From Pseudomonadota bacterium (GTDB taxonomy: Bacteria > Desulfobacterota > Desulfobacteria > Desulfobacterales > Desulfosarcinaceae), in contig JAEYRZ010000195.1 in the NCBI GenBank assembly GCA_023435265.1, positions 1-35,649 on the forward strand: a DNA stretch of 35,649 nucleotides. Reading direction: 5' to 3'. How positions within the stretch are numbered: the first letter of the stretch is position 1; each line of letters starts with the position of its first letter. Below, one piece after another: positions 8,484-16,646 of this stretch. Position numbers and translations under genes: made by a program. The notes beneath the pieces are model-generated. The model was given only the letters and a program-made list of their open reading frames with translations, was not told the DNA's origin and made no database searches.

Positions 8484-8786
8484 ATGCTCAGGCGCCTGAT
8501 ACAATATCTGATGATCGGAGTGGTACTCGGCGTTTTTTACATCCTGCTCAGCAATCATTTTCTTTTCTTCGGCATTAAGGATTTCGAAGATGTCGAATGG
8601 CTGAAAAAGCGCGAACTGACACTTAAGAATACATTCTGCAGTGTCCGGCAGCAATCGCCGGAAGCCATTTTAAAGGTGGATGAACTGCGGGAAGCCGGTG
8701 TGGGGGAGTTGATGGTCGAACGGGGCCTGCTCAGCGAAGAGAAATTGCGGCACATCCTGCTCAGAATCGAAGTTCAGCAGCAATAA
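8484..8786 (+). CDS. small single-pass membrane protein of unknown function
   Basis: The product is 100 residues. The N-terminus has MLRRL, then a membrane helix (IQYLMIGVVLGVFYILLSNHF), so it is probably anchored with the short positively charged end in the cytoplasm. The soluble part (residues about 35-100) is helical, ending with GVGELMVERGLLSEEKLRHILLRIEVQQQ. A strong AAGAGGAGG lies nine bases before the ATG. No family is recognised, but the ribosome binding site, codon usage and coherent topology support a real gene. Confidence 0.7.
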   Translation: MLRRLIQYLMIGVVLGVFYILLSNHFLFFGIKDFEDVEWLKKRELTLKNTFCSVRQQSPEAILKVDELREAGVGELMVERGLLSEEKLRHILLRIEVQQQ

Positions 8787-8876
8787 GCGCCCGCGGCGAA
8801 ACGTCCGCAGGCTGTGGGTAACCGCGTACTGCTCGGCAAGGCCGGCGGATTTATCAACTTTGACAGGACCGTTTAA

Positions 8877-8952
8877 ACCACAGAGGACACAGAGATCACA
8901 GAGGGATGATCTGGATTTTATCCCTCTCTGTGCTCTCTGTGTCCTCTGTGGT
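8877..8952. repeat. CCACAGAG hairpin, copy 1 (family A)
   Basis: An inverted repeat in which ACCACAGAGGACACAGAG on the left pairs with CTCTGTGTCCTCTGTGGT on the right around an AT-rich loop of about 20 bases. Four further copies occur at 10011, 14336, 19186 and 35360. It lies between two convergent genes. Confidence 0.9.
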
Positions 8953-8961
8953 CATTGGCCT

Positions 8962-9000
8962 TTCTTACGAGTCCATCAAGTTTGATGGCCTCGTAAAAAG
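8962..9000. repeat. TTACGAG/CTCGTAA palindrome attached to hairpin copy 1
   Basis: TTCTTACGAGTCCATCAAG is followed directly by TTTGATGGCCTCGTAAAAAG, its near reverse complement. Matching half-arms flank hairpin copies 2 and 5, so this looks like the outer arm of family A elements, here with two arms joined head to head. Confidence 0.75.
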
Positions 9001-9085
9001 TCGCTGTCGCACCTTTCTTACGATAGTTTTCAGTTTTAAGCAAAGGTTAGCATCTGATTTGATTATTAATCGACATTATCCTCCG

Positions 9086-9115
9086 CTTAACACATAAAAC
9101 TTAACACTTAACACT
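9086..9115. repeat. degenerate CTTAACAC tandem repeat
   Basis: Three to four imperfect copies of an AACACTTAACAC-type unit sit just before the 3' end of the multipass membrane protein gene. Apart from this and the family A palindromes, nothing else was found in the 341-base gap 8787-9127. Confidence 0.55.
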
Positions 9116-9127
9116 GTTGACGAATCA

Positions 9128-9739
9128 TCAACTCTGGGGATCGATGATCGGCGGCGGGGGCGGCGACCCGGCGGCGCTGCCGTCGTCCCGGCCCATACGC
9201 TCCAGGAATACCGAAACCGCGAATACCGAGGCAAACGGCAGCGTGAAAAGCGACCCGATGAAGACAGAACTGCCGATGGCCACCAGCGCGATATACAAGA
9301 TCACCACGACCACATGATCGGCCACATTGCCTTTGACGGCCATCTGCCAGCTCGTCTTGACCGCATCCACGAGCCCCATGCCGCGGTCGGTCATCAAGGG
9401 AAGCATGTAAAAACAGGCGAACGTGACGCCGACGATAAGGACCAGGCCCGGCAGCACGAACAGCGTGAAGCCGATCATGGCCGCAATGAACAAGACGATC
9501 GTAAAACCCAGAAGGGGCAGGAACAGCCGCATCTCGGAGAAAATGTCCTGAATCGAGGGCTCACGGCCGGTGCGCATCATCAGAATCAGCGACTGCATGT
9601 AGCCCGCCATCAGGACCGGCGCCAGAATCCCCAGGCTGAAGAAGCTCACCACCATCATGACCAGGGTCATCAGGATCAAGGGCACGATGTGCGTGAGGGT
9701 CAGATTCCAAGCGGTTTCCAGGTGTTTCTTGATGTCCAT
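9128..9739 (-). CDS. multipass membrane protein (DUF975/DUF4013-like)
   Basis: The product is 203 residues with five or six membrane helices. It begins MDIKKHLETAWNLTLTH, then IVPLILMTLVMMVVSFFSLGI; a polar loop (MMRTGREPSIQDIFSEM) follows the second helix, and LLGFTIVLFIAAMIGFTLF and further helices come after. The polar loop with SIQDIFS and the later DRGMGLVDAVKTSWQM are typical of DUF975/DUF4013-style proteins of unknown function. I set the start at 9739 because GGGAGGAGG lies about eight bases upstream; a longer reading adds 39 residues of unlikely sequence. The C-terminus has a run of five prolines. The family assignment is approximate. Confidence 0.72.
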   Translation of the reverse strand: MDIKKHLETAWNLTLTHIVPLILMTLVMMVVSFFSLGILAPVLMAGYMQSLILMMRTGREPSIQDIFSEMRLFLPLLGFTIVLFIAAMIGFTLFVLPGLVLIVGVTFACFYMLPLMTDRGMGLVDAVKTSWQMAVKGNVADHVVVVILYIALVAIGSSVFIGSLFTLPFASVFAVSVFLERMGRDDGSAAGSPPPPPIIDPQS

Positions 9740-9896
9740 GAATGTGCCTCCTCCCGGCAGAGTGCGTTGTCCCCCGTTCATTCCAAACGCCATCTCTACC
9801 ATCAATCCGTTTCGGGGGAAATAGCCGAATTCGAGCTCTGCGCGGCGCAATTCCAATTCTGGCCTTCTTCAACGGGTTATGTTAGATCAAATCGCA

Positions 9897-9986
9897 ATGC
9901 GGTCATCTGGAACGTTCCAGTTCGGTTCCACGTCACACTGGTGCGCTAATGCGATTTAACGTACGTGAGCATTTCAGATATCCGTA
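9897..9986 (-). repeat. GCGGATATCTG element, copy 1 (family B)
   Basis: Read on the - strand, this 90-base element runs from TACGGATATCTGAAATGCTC through GCGCACCAGTGTG to TGGAACGTTCCAGATGACCGC. It aligns over its full length with the copy at 27980-28072, and its ends are imperfect inverted repeats of GCGG(T)ATCTG. Confidence 0.8.
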
Positions 9987-10010
9987 AGCGTGATGGACTC
10001 GTAAAAATTA

Positions 10011-10101
10011 ACCACAGAGCTCACAGAGAACACAGGGGGACGCTATTAAGAAATATCATTTTTTCTCTGTGTCCTCTGTGCTCCTCTGTGCGCTCTGTGG
10101 T
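10011..10101. repeat. CCACAGAG hairpin, copy 2 (family A)
   Basis: ACCACAGAGCTCACAGAGAACACAG pairs with CTGTGTCCTCTGTG...CTCTGTGGT around an AT-rich centre; the right arm has an additional CTCTGTG unit. Outer arms are visible on both sides: TGATGGACTCGTAAAAA before and CTTTTCACGAATTCATCAAG after, which are reverse complements of each other. Confidence 0.9.
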
Positions 10102-10192
10102 TCAAAAATACTTTTCACGAATTCATCAAGCGTAATCATCCGGGGTCGAAAGCATCCGGTCACCCACAGCTGAATTGCAGGTGATCTGCACA

Positions 10193-10912
10193 ATGGCGTC
10201 GAATGCCGAGCCATCCGAAAAAGTGCTCGAATGCACCGGAATCGACTTCTTCTACCCGGGCACCCGGACGCCGGTGCTCAGGAAGCTCTCGTTTGCGCTG
10301 CACGAACCCGGCCTGCACGCCTTCTTCGGCCCGTCCGGCGCGGGCAAGACTTCGCTGGCGCGTCTGCTGAGCGGCCAATTCCGCCCCGCCGCCGGAACCA
10401 TCCGGGTCGTCGGTTTCGAATCGGTGCTCTATTCCTACAATATGGAACGGCTGCCCGGCTGGTCCACGGTCGGCCGGCATCTTGCGCGCGTCACGCCCGC
10501 GCACAAGTCCGCACAAAAGAACGATCTGGTTAAAATCTTCGGTCTCGACGGCCTGCTCGGGCAACGGTTCGCCCAACTTTCCCTGGGTCAGCAGAATCGG
10601 GTCAATCTGATCCGCTATCTGGTTCAGTCATTCGACCTTTTGATCATGGACGAAAGCCTGGCCAACGTCGATGAAAAGACCCGCGGGCGGATCCTGCTGT
10701 CCATGAAAGAACTTTATCCGCAGGCCTTCTTTATTTACATCAGCCACAATGTGGTCGAGGTGTCCCGCTACTGCCGCGACATCTGGGTGCTGCGCGGCGC
10801 CCATAAAGAACCGCAGGCCAAATTGGTCAGGGGCATGGACCACCGCGCGCCGCAAGACCCGGACCTCCGTTTGCACCAGCGAATCATGCTGGAGGTCATG
10901 AATGCTGCTTAG
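10193..10912 (+). CDS. ABC importer ATPase (SsuB/TauB/ThiZ class, divergent)
   Basis: The 239-residue cytoplasmic ATPase powers the adjacent permease. Walker A is GPSGAGKT (residues 46-53), the signature is LSLGQQ (129-134, instead of LSGGQ), Walker B is LLIMDES (149-155) and the switch histidine is in YISHN. The Q-loop position that usually reads VFQ ahead of LLPW appears here as SYN ahead of RLPGW, so the usual glutamine seems to be asparagine. I chose the ATG at 10193 over an upstream in-frame TTG because AGGTGAT lies upstream of it. The stop overlaps the permease start by 11 bases. The gene belongs with nitrate/sulfonate/thiamine-precursor importers; the substrate is unresolved. Confidence 0.88.
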   Translation: MASNAEPSEKVLECTGIDFFYPGTRTPVLRKLSFALHEPGLHAFFGPSGAGKTSLARLLSGQFRPAAGTIRVVGFESVLYSYNMERLPGWSTVGRHLARVTPAHKSAQKNDLVKIFGLDGLLGQRFAQLSLGQQNRVNLIRYLVQSFDLLIMDESLANVDEKTRGRILLSMKELYPQAFFIYISHNVVEVSRYCRDIWVLRGAHKEPQAKLVRGMDHRAPQDPDLRLHQRIMLEVMNAA

Positions 10913-11651
10913 GCGGATTTATCAATTCCTGATGATCTATCTGAGCGGGCTGGGGGTGCTGCTGGCCGTAAAAGCGCTGCTCGGGTTGTCCGATTACGTG
11001 ATCCCCGGACCGGCCCTGCTCTGGGAAACCGCGCGTACGGTCTGGATGCGCTATGTCGCGGATGTCGGCAGTACGCTGGGCGTCGCGGTGGTCGGACAGG
11101 CGATTTCGATCGTGCTCGCCTTCGCCGTCGGCATTCTGGGCCGCCAGGCCACCTGGTTCGGGTCGTTCATCAAGGTCGCCGCCTACAATGTACAAGCCTA
11201 TCCGATCGTGGCCGTGGCCCCCATCATCTTCATCCTGCTCGGCGATGGGTTCATGACCCGTCTGTTGATTGCGGCCATGATCTGCTATTTCCCCTTGCTG
11301 CTTTCTGTGCTCGGCATCATGTCCGAACCGGTCAAGGATATCGAGCATTTTTATCGTCAGACCGGCCGCATGCGCTGGCAGCTGGAAGTCAAGATCCGCG
11401 CTTTCGAAAACCTGCACAAACTGACCACCGTGATTGCCGGCAGCGCCACGCTGGCCATGGCCGGCACGATCGTGGCCGAGTTCATCGCCGCCAATGCGGG
11501 CATCGGGTACAGCATCCGGATCGCCTTGTATCAAAGCGACATGGGCAAGATCGTGGTGGCGCTGTTCATGATCGGCATTACCTTGTCGATCTATCAGGGC
11601 TTGCTTGAAAAGGCCGGAGAAACGGTGCGCAGCGCCTGGGCGCAGGCGTGA
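10902..11651 (+). CDS. ABC importer permease (SsuC/TauC/ThiX class)
   Basis: The 249-residue inner-membrane protein has about six helices and the BPD_transp_1 layout: an N-terminal helix, VIPGPALLWETA typical of this class, a core with GQAISIVLAFAVGIL and YPIVAVAPIIFILLG, and an EAA-like coupling loop at EPVKDIEHFYRQTGRMRWQLE. In most relatives the loop reads EAARTLGAS; the version here is divergent, matching the divergent Q-loop of the partner ATPase. It overlaps the ATPase gene by 11 bases, and the binding-protein gene follows after 21 bases, so the three form one operon. Confidence 0.88.
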   Translation: MLLRRIYQFLMIYLSGLGVLLAVKALLGLSDYVIPGPALLWETARTVWMRYVADVGSTLGVAVVGQAISIVLAFAVGILGRQATWFGSFIKVAAYNVQAYPIVAVAPIIFILLGDGFMTRLLIAAMICYFPLLLSVLGIMSEPVKDIEHFYRQTGRMRWQLEVKIRAFENLHKLTTVIAGSATLAMAGTIVAEFIAANAGIGYSIRIALYQSDMGKIVVALFMIGITLSIYQGLLEKAGETVRSAWAQA

Positions 11652-11672
11652 CACGGGCGGAAAGGTTCCTTT

Positions 11673-12674
11673 ATGATCCCGATGCTCAAAAGAACGGCTG
11701 TCATCGTCCTGCTCTGCAGCCTGGCCATCTGGGCGGATCTGCGGCCGGCAAACGCCGGTGAGGCGGTCGCCTATCGGCTCAAGTGGCTGATCAACATCTC
11801 CACTGTCGGCGATATTTATGCCCTGGAGCGTGGGTATTTCGCCGCCGCGGGCCTGGATGTGACCCTCAAGCCCGGCGGTCCGGAGCACGATGCCATCCGC
11901 GAACTCGAACTGGGGCATGCCGATTTCGGGGTCGCCTCGGCCGACCAGATCATCCGCGCACTCGAAAAGAAGGCGCCGCTGGTGGTGCTGGCCCAGCTCT
12001 TCCAAAGCAATCCGTTGAACTGGATCTATCGGCCCGGTCGTTTGACGATCGCACAGCCGGGTGATTTGAAGGGCCGCACCCTGGGCGTCACATTCGGCAA
12101 GAACGATGAAATCATCATGCGCACCCTGCTGCAGCAGGCGGGGATCGATGACGATCAGGTGCGGCTGTTCGGCGTACGGCTGGATTATACGCCGTTCTAC
12201 GAAGGCAAGGTCGATCTGTGGCCGGTCTACATCAACTCCCAGGGCGTCGAAATCGCCGACCGCATGCGGCGCGCCGGCGAAAGCATCGCATTTTTCAATC
12301 CCGAACGTTTCGGGGTGCGTTTTGTGGCCAATTCCGTGGTCACCTCGGAGCGCTTATGGCGCCGCAAACCCGAGTTGGTACGGCGGTTCACGGGCGCCCT
12401 GCTCAAGGGGTGGCGTGAAGCCCTCGACCCTGAACACGACGACCGGGTGATCGCGATGGTGCGGCGGTACGATCCGGATACCACGCCGGAAAATATGCAG
12501 GCGCAGCTCGAGGCGACGCGCCCGCTGATCACGGCGGGCGGGGCGGTCGGGCGCATCGACCGCGAGGCCTGGTCCCAGACCGAACGGATCATGCTGGCGC
12601 ACCGGCAGATCGCCGCGCCGGTGAATGTCCTGGATGCACTTCGGCCTGTCCTCGAAGAAGCGCAAAAGCCTTAA
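11673..12674 (+). CDS. NMT1/THI5-type periplasmic substrate-binding protein
   Basis: The product is 333 residues with a signal peptide (LKRTAVIVLLCSLAIWADLRPANA) cleaved near residue 28. The mature protein starts with the NMT1-like pattern YRLKWLINISTVGDIYALERG then YFAAAGLDVTL, ELELGHADFGVAS and LKGRTLGVTFG, typical of binding proteins for hydroxymethylpyrimidine precursors, riboflavin, sulfonates or taurine. It delivers substrate to the adjacent permease and ATPase. ThiY/RibY-like proteins are the closest by general pattern, but the specificity residues cannot be judged here. No riboswitch was found upstream. Confidence 0.87.
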   Translation: MIPMLKRTAVIVLLCSLAIWADLRPANAGEAVAYRLKWLINISTVGDIYALERGYFAAAGLDVTLKPGGPEHDAIRELELGHADFGVASADQIIRALEKKAPLVVLAQLFQSNPLNWIYRPGRLTIAQPGDLKGRTLGVTFGKNDEIIMRTLLQQAGIDDDQVRLFGVRLDYTPFYEGKVDLWPVYINSQGVEIADRMRRAGESIAFFNPERFGVRFVANSVVTSERLWRRKPELVRRFTGALLKGWREALDPEHDDRVIAMVRRYDPDTTPENMQAQLEATRPLITAGGAVGRIDREAWSQTERIMLAHRQIAAPVNVLDALRPVLEEAQKP

Positions 12675-12679
12675 GCCAT

Positions 12680-12854
12680 CCATAACGTGACTGCCTGCGG
12701 GATCGGTTTGGGTTGATGATCGGCCGGTCTCGGGGTCGGAGTCGCTATCCCGGTCTCGGGGGCGGAATCGCTATCGGAATCGGGTATCGAGATCCAACTC
12801 GATTGCGATCCCGATGCCGACCCCGACCCCGACCCCAAAGAATATGCGTACTTA
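12680..12854 (-). repeat. GGTCGG/CCGACC element, copy 1 (family C), abutting purB stop
   Basis: Read on the - strand it begins at the purB stop codon (TAAGTACGCATATTC), continues through six-base-periodic GGGGTCGG units, an ATCGCAATCGAGTTGGAT...CGATACCCGAT centre and CCGACCCCGAGACC units, and ends in AACCCAAACCGATCCCGCAGGCA then ACGTTATGG. Copy 2 at 19835-19977 shares the same order of blocks. The interior can fold into a long hairpin. Confidence 0.8.
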
Positions 12855-14204
12855 GAAATCGACGATCCCGGTGTAATTGAGCGGCGTGATGGCTTTCAAC
12901 TCCTGCTTGACCTGCTCCGGAACGTCCAGGGCCTGGATGAAGTCGTGCATGCTCCGGGCGGTTATCGGCCCGTGCGTGCGCGTCAAGGTCTTGAGCGCCT
13001 CGTAAGGGGCGGGATAGCCTTCGCGCCGCAGGATGGTTTGGATCGCCTCGGACACTATCGCCCAGTTGTTCTGTAGATCGGCTTGAAGGGCCCCCTCGTT
13101 CAGAACCAGCTTGCCAAGCCCCTTGAGCAGCGATTGATACGCCAGCAACGAATGGGCCAGGGGCACGCCCAGATTGCGGATTACCGTGGAATCGGTCAGA
13201 TCGCGCTGCAGGCGCGAAATCGGCAGTTTGGCCGCCAGGTGTTCCAGGACGGCGTTGGCCAGGCCCAGGTTGCCTTCGGCATTCTCGAAGTCGATGGGGT
13301 TGACCTTGTGGGGCATGGCCGATGAGCCCACTTCGTTCGCTTTGATCTTCTGTTTGAAATAATCCATGGAGACATAGGACCAAATGTCGCGGCACAGGTC
13401 GATCAGGATGGTGTTGATGCGCTTAACACCGTCGCAGAAGGCGGCAAGCTGGTCGTAGTGTTCGATCTGCGTGGTCACCCGCGAGCGCTCCAGCCCCAGT
13501 TCGTCGTTGACCAGGCGGTCGGCGAAGGCGATCCAGTCGATCGAAGGGTAGGCGGCCTGGTGTGCGTTGAAGTTCCCCGTGGCGCCGCCGAACTTGGCCG
13601 CAAACGGGACGGCGGCAAGCAACCGGAACTGCTTGGCGAGCCGTTCGACGAAGACATAGAATTCCTTTCCCAGGCGGGTGGGCGAAGCCGGCTGCCCGTG
13701 CGTGCGCGCCAGCATGGGGATTTCCTTCCAGGACTGGGCCTTGGCCGTCAAGTCGGCCGAGAGGGCGTGCAGCGCCGGGATCAACACCTTGCCCCAAGCC
13801 TCCTTGAGCGCGAGCGGCACGGCGGTATTGTTGATATCCTGCGAGGTGAGGCCGAAGTGGACGAACTCCTTGCACGCGCCGAGCCCGAGCGCTTCGAAGC
13901 GTTTTTTCAGGTAGTACTCCACGGCCTTGACATCGTGGTTGGTGATTTTTTCGATGGCCTTGACTTCGCGGGCGTCTTCGAGGCTGAAGTCGCGGTACAC
14001 GCTGCGCAGTTCTTCGAAGCGATCGCTTTCGAAAGCGCTCAATTGCGGCAGCGGGAGCCGGCACAGGGCGATGAAGTATTCCACTTCCACGCGCAGGCGG
14101 TAGCGGATCAGCGCGCCTTCGGAGAAATAGTCGGCCAGGCCGGCGGTCACGGCGCGGTAGCGGCCGTCCACCGGCGAGATGGCTTCCAGGGCGTTGAAAT
14201 TCAT
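12852..14204 (-). CDS. purB: adenylosuccinate lyase
   Basis: The 450-residue enzyme catalyses two fumarate-releasing steps of purine synthesis: SAICAR to AICAR, and adenylosuccinate to AMP. The fumarase/aspartase signature GSSAMPHKVNPIDFEN occupies residues 293-308, with the catalytic serine in its loop, and the catalytic histidine region is RTHGQPASPT (167-176). The N-terminus (ISPVDGRY) and the length match the Escherichia coli-type PurB rather than the shorter Bacillus-type. The ATG is preceded by AGAGGT. A consensus-like sigma70 promoter lies upstream. The stop codon is shared with the edge of a family C repeat. Confidence 0.96.
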   Translation of the reverse strand: MNFNALEAISPVDGRYRAVTAGLADYFSEGALIRYRLRVEVEYFIALCRLPLPQLSAFESDRFEELRSVYRDFSLEDAREVKAIEKITNHDVKAVEYYLKKRFEALGLGACKEFVHFGLTSQDINNTAVPLALKEAWGKVLIPALHALSADLTAKAQSWKEIPMLARTHGQPASPTRLGKEFYVFVERLAKQFRLLAAVPFAAKFGGATGNFNAHQAAYPSIDWIAFADRLVNDELGLERSRVTTQIEHYDQLAAFCDGVKRINTILIDLCRDIWSYVSMDYFKQKIKANEVGSSAMPHKVNPIDFENAEGNLGLANAVLEHLAAKLPISRLQRDLTDSTVIRNLGVPLAHSLLAYQSLLKGLGKLVLNEGALQADLQNNWAIVSEAIQTILRREGYPAPYEALKTLTRTHGPITARSMHDFIQALDVPEQVKQELKAITPLNYTGIVDF

Positions 14205-14249
14205 GGCGGGACCTCTTTCCTGCGTCTTTTGGCTGGTTTAAAGTGCGCA

Positions 14250-14279
14250 AGTATAGCCAGTTGCGCAAAGTAGTGTCAA
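14250..14279 (-). promoter_or_regulatory. sigma70-like promoter of purB with TGCGCAA direct repeats
   Basis: On the - strand a TTGACA (14274-14279) is followed after 18 bases by TATACT (14250-14255), about 45 bases upstream of the purB ATG. Two TGCGCAA direct copies on the + strand, at 14244-14250 and 14262-14268, overlap the spacer and the -10. The second is part of a perfect TTGCGCAA palindrome. They could be an operator; no known regulator is assigned. Confidence 0.65.
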
Positions 14280-14335
14280 GATCGCGCCGAAGTGCATCGG
14301 CGTTAGTTTTGTTGGACCCGTTAAAAGGCCCATTA

Positions 14336-14414
14336 ACCACAGAGTTCACAGAGGGCACAGAGGTACATTATTAAGAATATTATTTTTCTCTGTGTTCTCT
14401 GTGTCCTCTGTGGT
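14336..14414. repeat. CCACAGAG hairpin, copy 3 (family A)
   Basis: ACCACAGAGTTCACAGAGGGCACAGAGG pairs with CTCTGTGTTCTCTGTGTCCTCTGTGGT around an AT-rich loop. It lies between purB and recD2 and has weak outer arms (CCGTTAAAAG before, CTTTTAACG after). Confidence 0.9.
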
Positions 14415-14426
14415 CAAAAACTACTT

Positions 14427-16643
14427 TTAACGATTCTGTCTAAAAATTTTCGTGGATTGCAGCCGCCGCGCCAGTCCGGTATGGCGCAGTTGGGCGCCTT
14501 GATTGTGGACGGCGATCGCCAGGGCCTTTCTGCTGCCCACCAGCACGGCAAGGCGGCGTGCGCGGGTGATGGCGGTATAGATCAAGTTGCGCTTCAGAAG
14601 GAGATAGTGCTGGAGCGTCAGCGGAACGATCACGGCCGGATATTCCGACCCCTGGGCTTTGTGAACCGATACGGCATAGGCCAATACGATTTCATTCAAT
14701 TCGTCGAAATCGTATTCCACCTCGCGTTCATCGAAGCGCACCGCCAGGCGGCGGTTGGGGGCGTCGATGCGCCGGATGCGCCCCAGGTCGCCGTTGAACA
14801 CTTCCTTGTCGTAGTTGTTGCGGATCTGCATAACCTTGTCGCCAAGGCGCAGCCGCCGATCGCCGGAGGCGACGTACACATCCTGGGGATTGAGCGTCTC
14901 CTGCAGCCGGCGGTTCAGGTTTTCGGCGCCGAGAATGCCGCGGTGCATGGGCGTGAGCACCTGGATATCGTCCACCGGATCCAGTCCAAAGCGCCGCGGA
15001 ATGCGTTCGCAGGCAAGGGTGATGATGGTCTGAGCGGCTTTTTCGGCCGCATCCTGTTCGATGAAGTAGAAATCGTCCGCCCGGCCGCCCGCTTCGACAG
15101 GCAGCGGCATCTGGCCGGCTCGGATGCGATGGGCGTTGACTACGATTCCGCTGCCGCGCGCCTGGCGGAAAATGCGGTCCAGCACGACCGTCGGAATGCA
15201 GCCGGAATCGATGATGTCCTTGAGGATCTGCCCCGGTCCCACCGAAGGCAGCTGGTCCACGTCGCCGACCAGGATGACCGAAGCCTGCGCCGGAACGGCC
15301 CGCAGCAGGTGGTCCATGAGCGGCATGTCGATCATGGAAGCCTCGTCCACGATCAGCAGGTCCGCCTCCAGCGGGCGGGTGGCGTCGCGCTGAAAACCAC
15401 CCTGGGCGCTGCTGAATTCCAGCAGCCGGTGAATGGTTCGGGCCGTGCGCCCGCTGGCTTCGCTCAGCCGTTTGGCGGCCCGCCCGGTGGGCGCGGCCAG
15501 TTGAACGACCGCCCGCCGCCGTGCGTAAAGATGAGTGATGGCACGGATGATCGTGGTCTTTCCGGTTCCGGGGCCGCCGGTGATCACCATCACTTTGTGG
15601 GTCAGGGCCAGGCGCACGGCCGCGGCCTGTTGCTCGGCAAGAGAAAGGTCGAGATTGCGCTGGACCCACGCCAGCGCCTCGGGGGCTTCCTCCGCAGTCC
15701 ATAGGCAGGGCGCTTGCAGGAGCATCTGAAGGCGCCGGGCGATGCGTATCTCGCAACTGCGCAGGGGCGTTGGATAGACCGCCGTACAGGTGCGCTCGCC
15801 GGATGCCTTCCGATACGCAGGTTCGAGCACCACTTTTTCCGCCTGGACCAGGTCGTTTACCGCAGTCTCCACGGCCGACCGGGTGGTTTGCAGCAGGGGC
15901 AGGGCGCGGTCGATCAATTCGTCCAGGGGGCAGTAGACGTGACCCGCTTCTACCTGTTCGCGCAGCGCATGCAGCACGCCCGCCGCGATGCGCAACGGCG
16001 AGGCGCGGTCGAACCCGAGATTGGCGGCGATGCGGTCCGCCGTAGCAAAGCCGATGCCTTCGATTTCGCCGGCCAGGCGATACGGATTCTCCTGCACCCG
16101 GGCGATGGTCTGCTGCCCGTAGCGCTTGAAAATTTTGGCGGCATGCGCCGGGCCGATCCCCTGGCCGTGCAGAAAGAGCATCACCGCGCGGATTTGGTCC
16201 TGAGCCTGCCATGATTCGCGTATCATGGCCAACCGTTTGGGGCCGATGCCGCTCACTTCGGCCAGGCGGTCGATCTCGCGGCTCATGATGTCCAGGGTGT
16301 GCGCACCGAAACGTCCGACAATGCGCCCGGCCATTGTGGGGCCGATTCCTTTGATCACCCCCGAACCCAGGTATTTTCGAAGTCCTTCCGTGTCGGTCGG
16401 CAGGCGGATCTCGAATGCGGACACGCGGAACCGGCGGCCGTAGCGGGGATGCTCGTCCCAGCTTCCCGTCAGGCGCAGCATCGTTCCCGGCGCGGGGTCC
16501 ATCAGGTCGCCGACGGCGGTGATCACGCCGCCTTCGGTTTCGATGCGAACCCGGGCGACCGTGAAGCCGCTTTGCGGATCATGGTAGGAAACATGCTCCA
16601 CCTGCCCGCAGAGCGTGACCCCTTGCTCCGGCCCCGACTCCAT
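14427..16643 (-). CDS. recD2: RecD2-type 5'-3' DNA helicase
   Basis: The 738-residue protein is a RecD2 helicase of the kind found in bacteria where it acts outside a RecBCD complex in DNA repair. The N-terminal extension has tandem helix-hairpin-helix-like segments (GSGVIKGIGPTMAGRIV near residue 93, VSGIGPKRLAMI near 130, GIGPAHAAKIFKRYG near 162, IEGIGFATADRIA near 194). The motor domains carry a Q motif (SLAEQQAAAV, 334-343), Walker A GGPGTGKTT (356-364), Walker B LLIVDEAS (429-436), VGDVDQLPSVGPGQIL, and a C-terminal VHKAQGSEYPAVIVP motif. It lies three bases downstream of trmO and is likely co-transcribed with it. Confidence 0.93.
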   Translation of the reverse strand: MESGPEQGVTLCGQVEHVSYHDPQSGFTVARVRIETEGGVITAVGDLMDPAPGTMLRLTGSWDEHPRYGRRFRVSAFEIRLPTDTEGLRKYLGSGVIKGIGPTMAGRIVGRFGAHTLDIMSREIDRLAEVSGIGPKRLAMIRESWQAQDQIRAVMLFLHGQGIGPAHAAKIFKRYGQQTIARVQENPYRLAGEIEGIGFATADRIAANLGFDRASPLRIAAGVLHALREQVEAGHVYCPLDELIDRALPLLQTTRSAVETAVNDLVQAEKVVLEPAYRKASGERTCTAVYPTPLRSCEIRIARRLQMLLQAPCLWTAEEAPEALAWVQRNLDLSLAEQQAAAVRLALTHKVMVITGGPGTGKTTIIRAITHLYARRRAVVQLAAPTGRAAKRLSEASGRTARTIHRLLEFSSAQGGFQRDATRPLEADLLIVDEASMIDMPLMDHLLRAVPAQASVILVGDVDQLPSVGPGQILKDIIDSGCIPTVVLDRIFRQARGSGIVVNAHRIRAGQMPLPVEAGGRADDFYFIEQDAAEKAAQTIITLACERIPRRFGLDPVDDIQVLTPMHRGILGAENLNRRLQETLNPQDVYVASGDRRLRLGDKVMQIRNNYDKEVFNGDLGRIRRIDAPNRRLAVRFDEREVEYDFDELNEIVLAYAVSVHKAQGSEYPAVIVPLTLQHYLLLKRNLIYTAITRARRLAVLVGSRKALAIAVHNQGAQLRHTGLARRLQSTKIFRQNR

Positions 16644-16646
16644 GAT

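Larger units (their letters stand above)
9740..10192. other. 453-base gap filled by repeats and promoters
   Basis: This gap lies between divergent genes. It contains one full family B element (9897-9986) and, 24 bases further on, a family A hairpin (10011-10101) with its outer arms. About 150 bases next to the membrane-protein gene carry no recognisable feature. No TPP or other riboswitch consensus was seen ahead of the ABC importer. Confidence 0.6.

Noticed and set aside
9740..10192. A TPP riboswitch ahead of the NMT1/THI5-type importer
   Set aside because: No conserved thi-box sequence was recognised; the leader consists largely of repeat elements.
14457..15704. A 415-codon + strand frame opposite recD2
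   Set aside because: It lies antisense to the RecD2 helicase motifs and has no family features.
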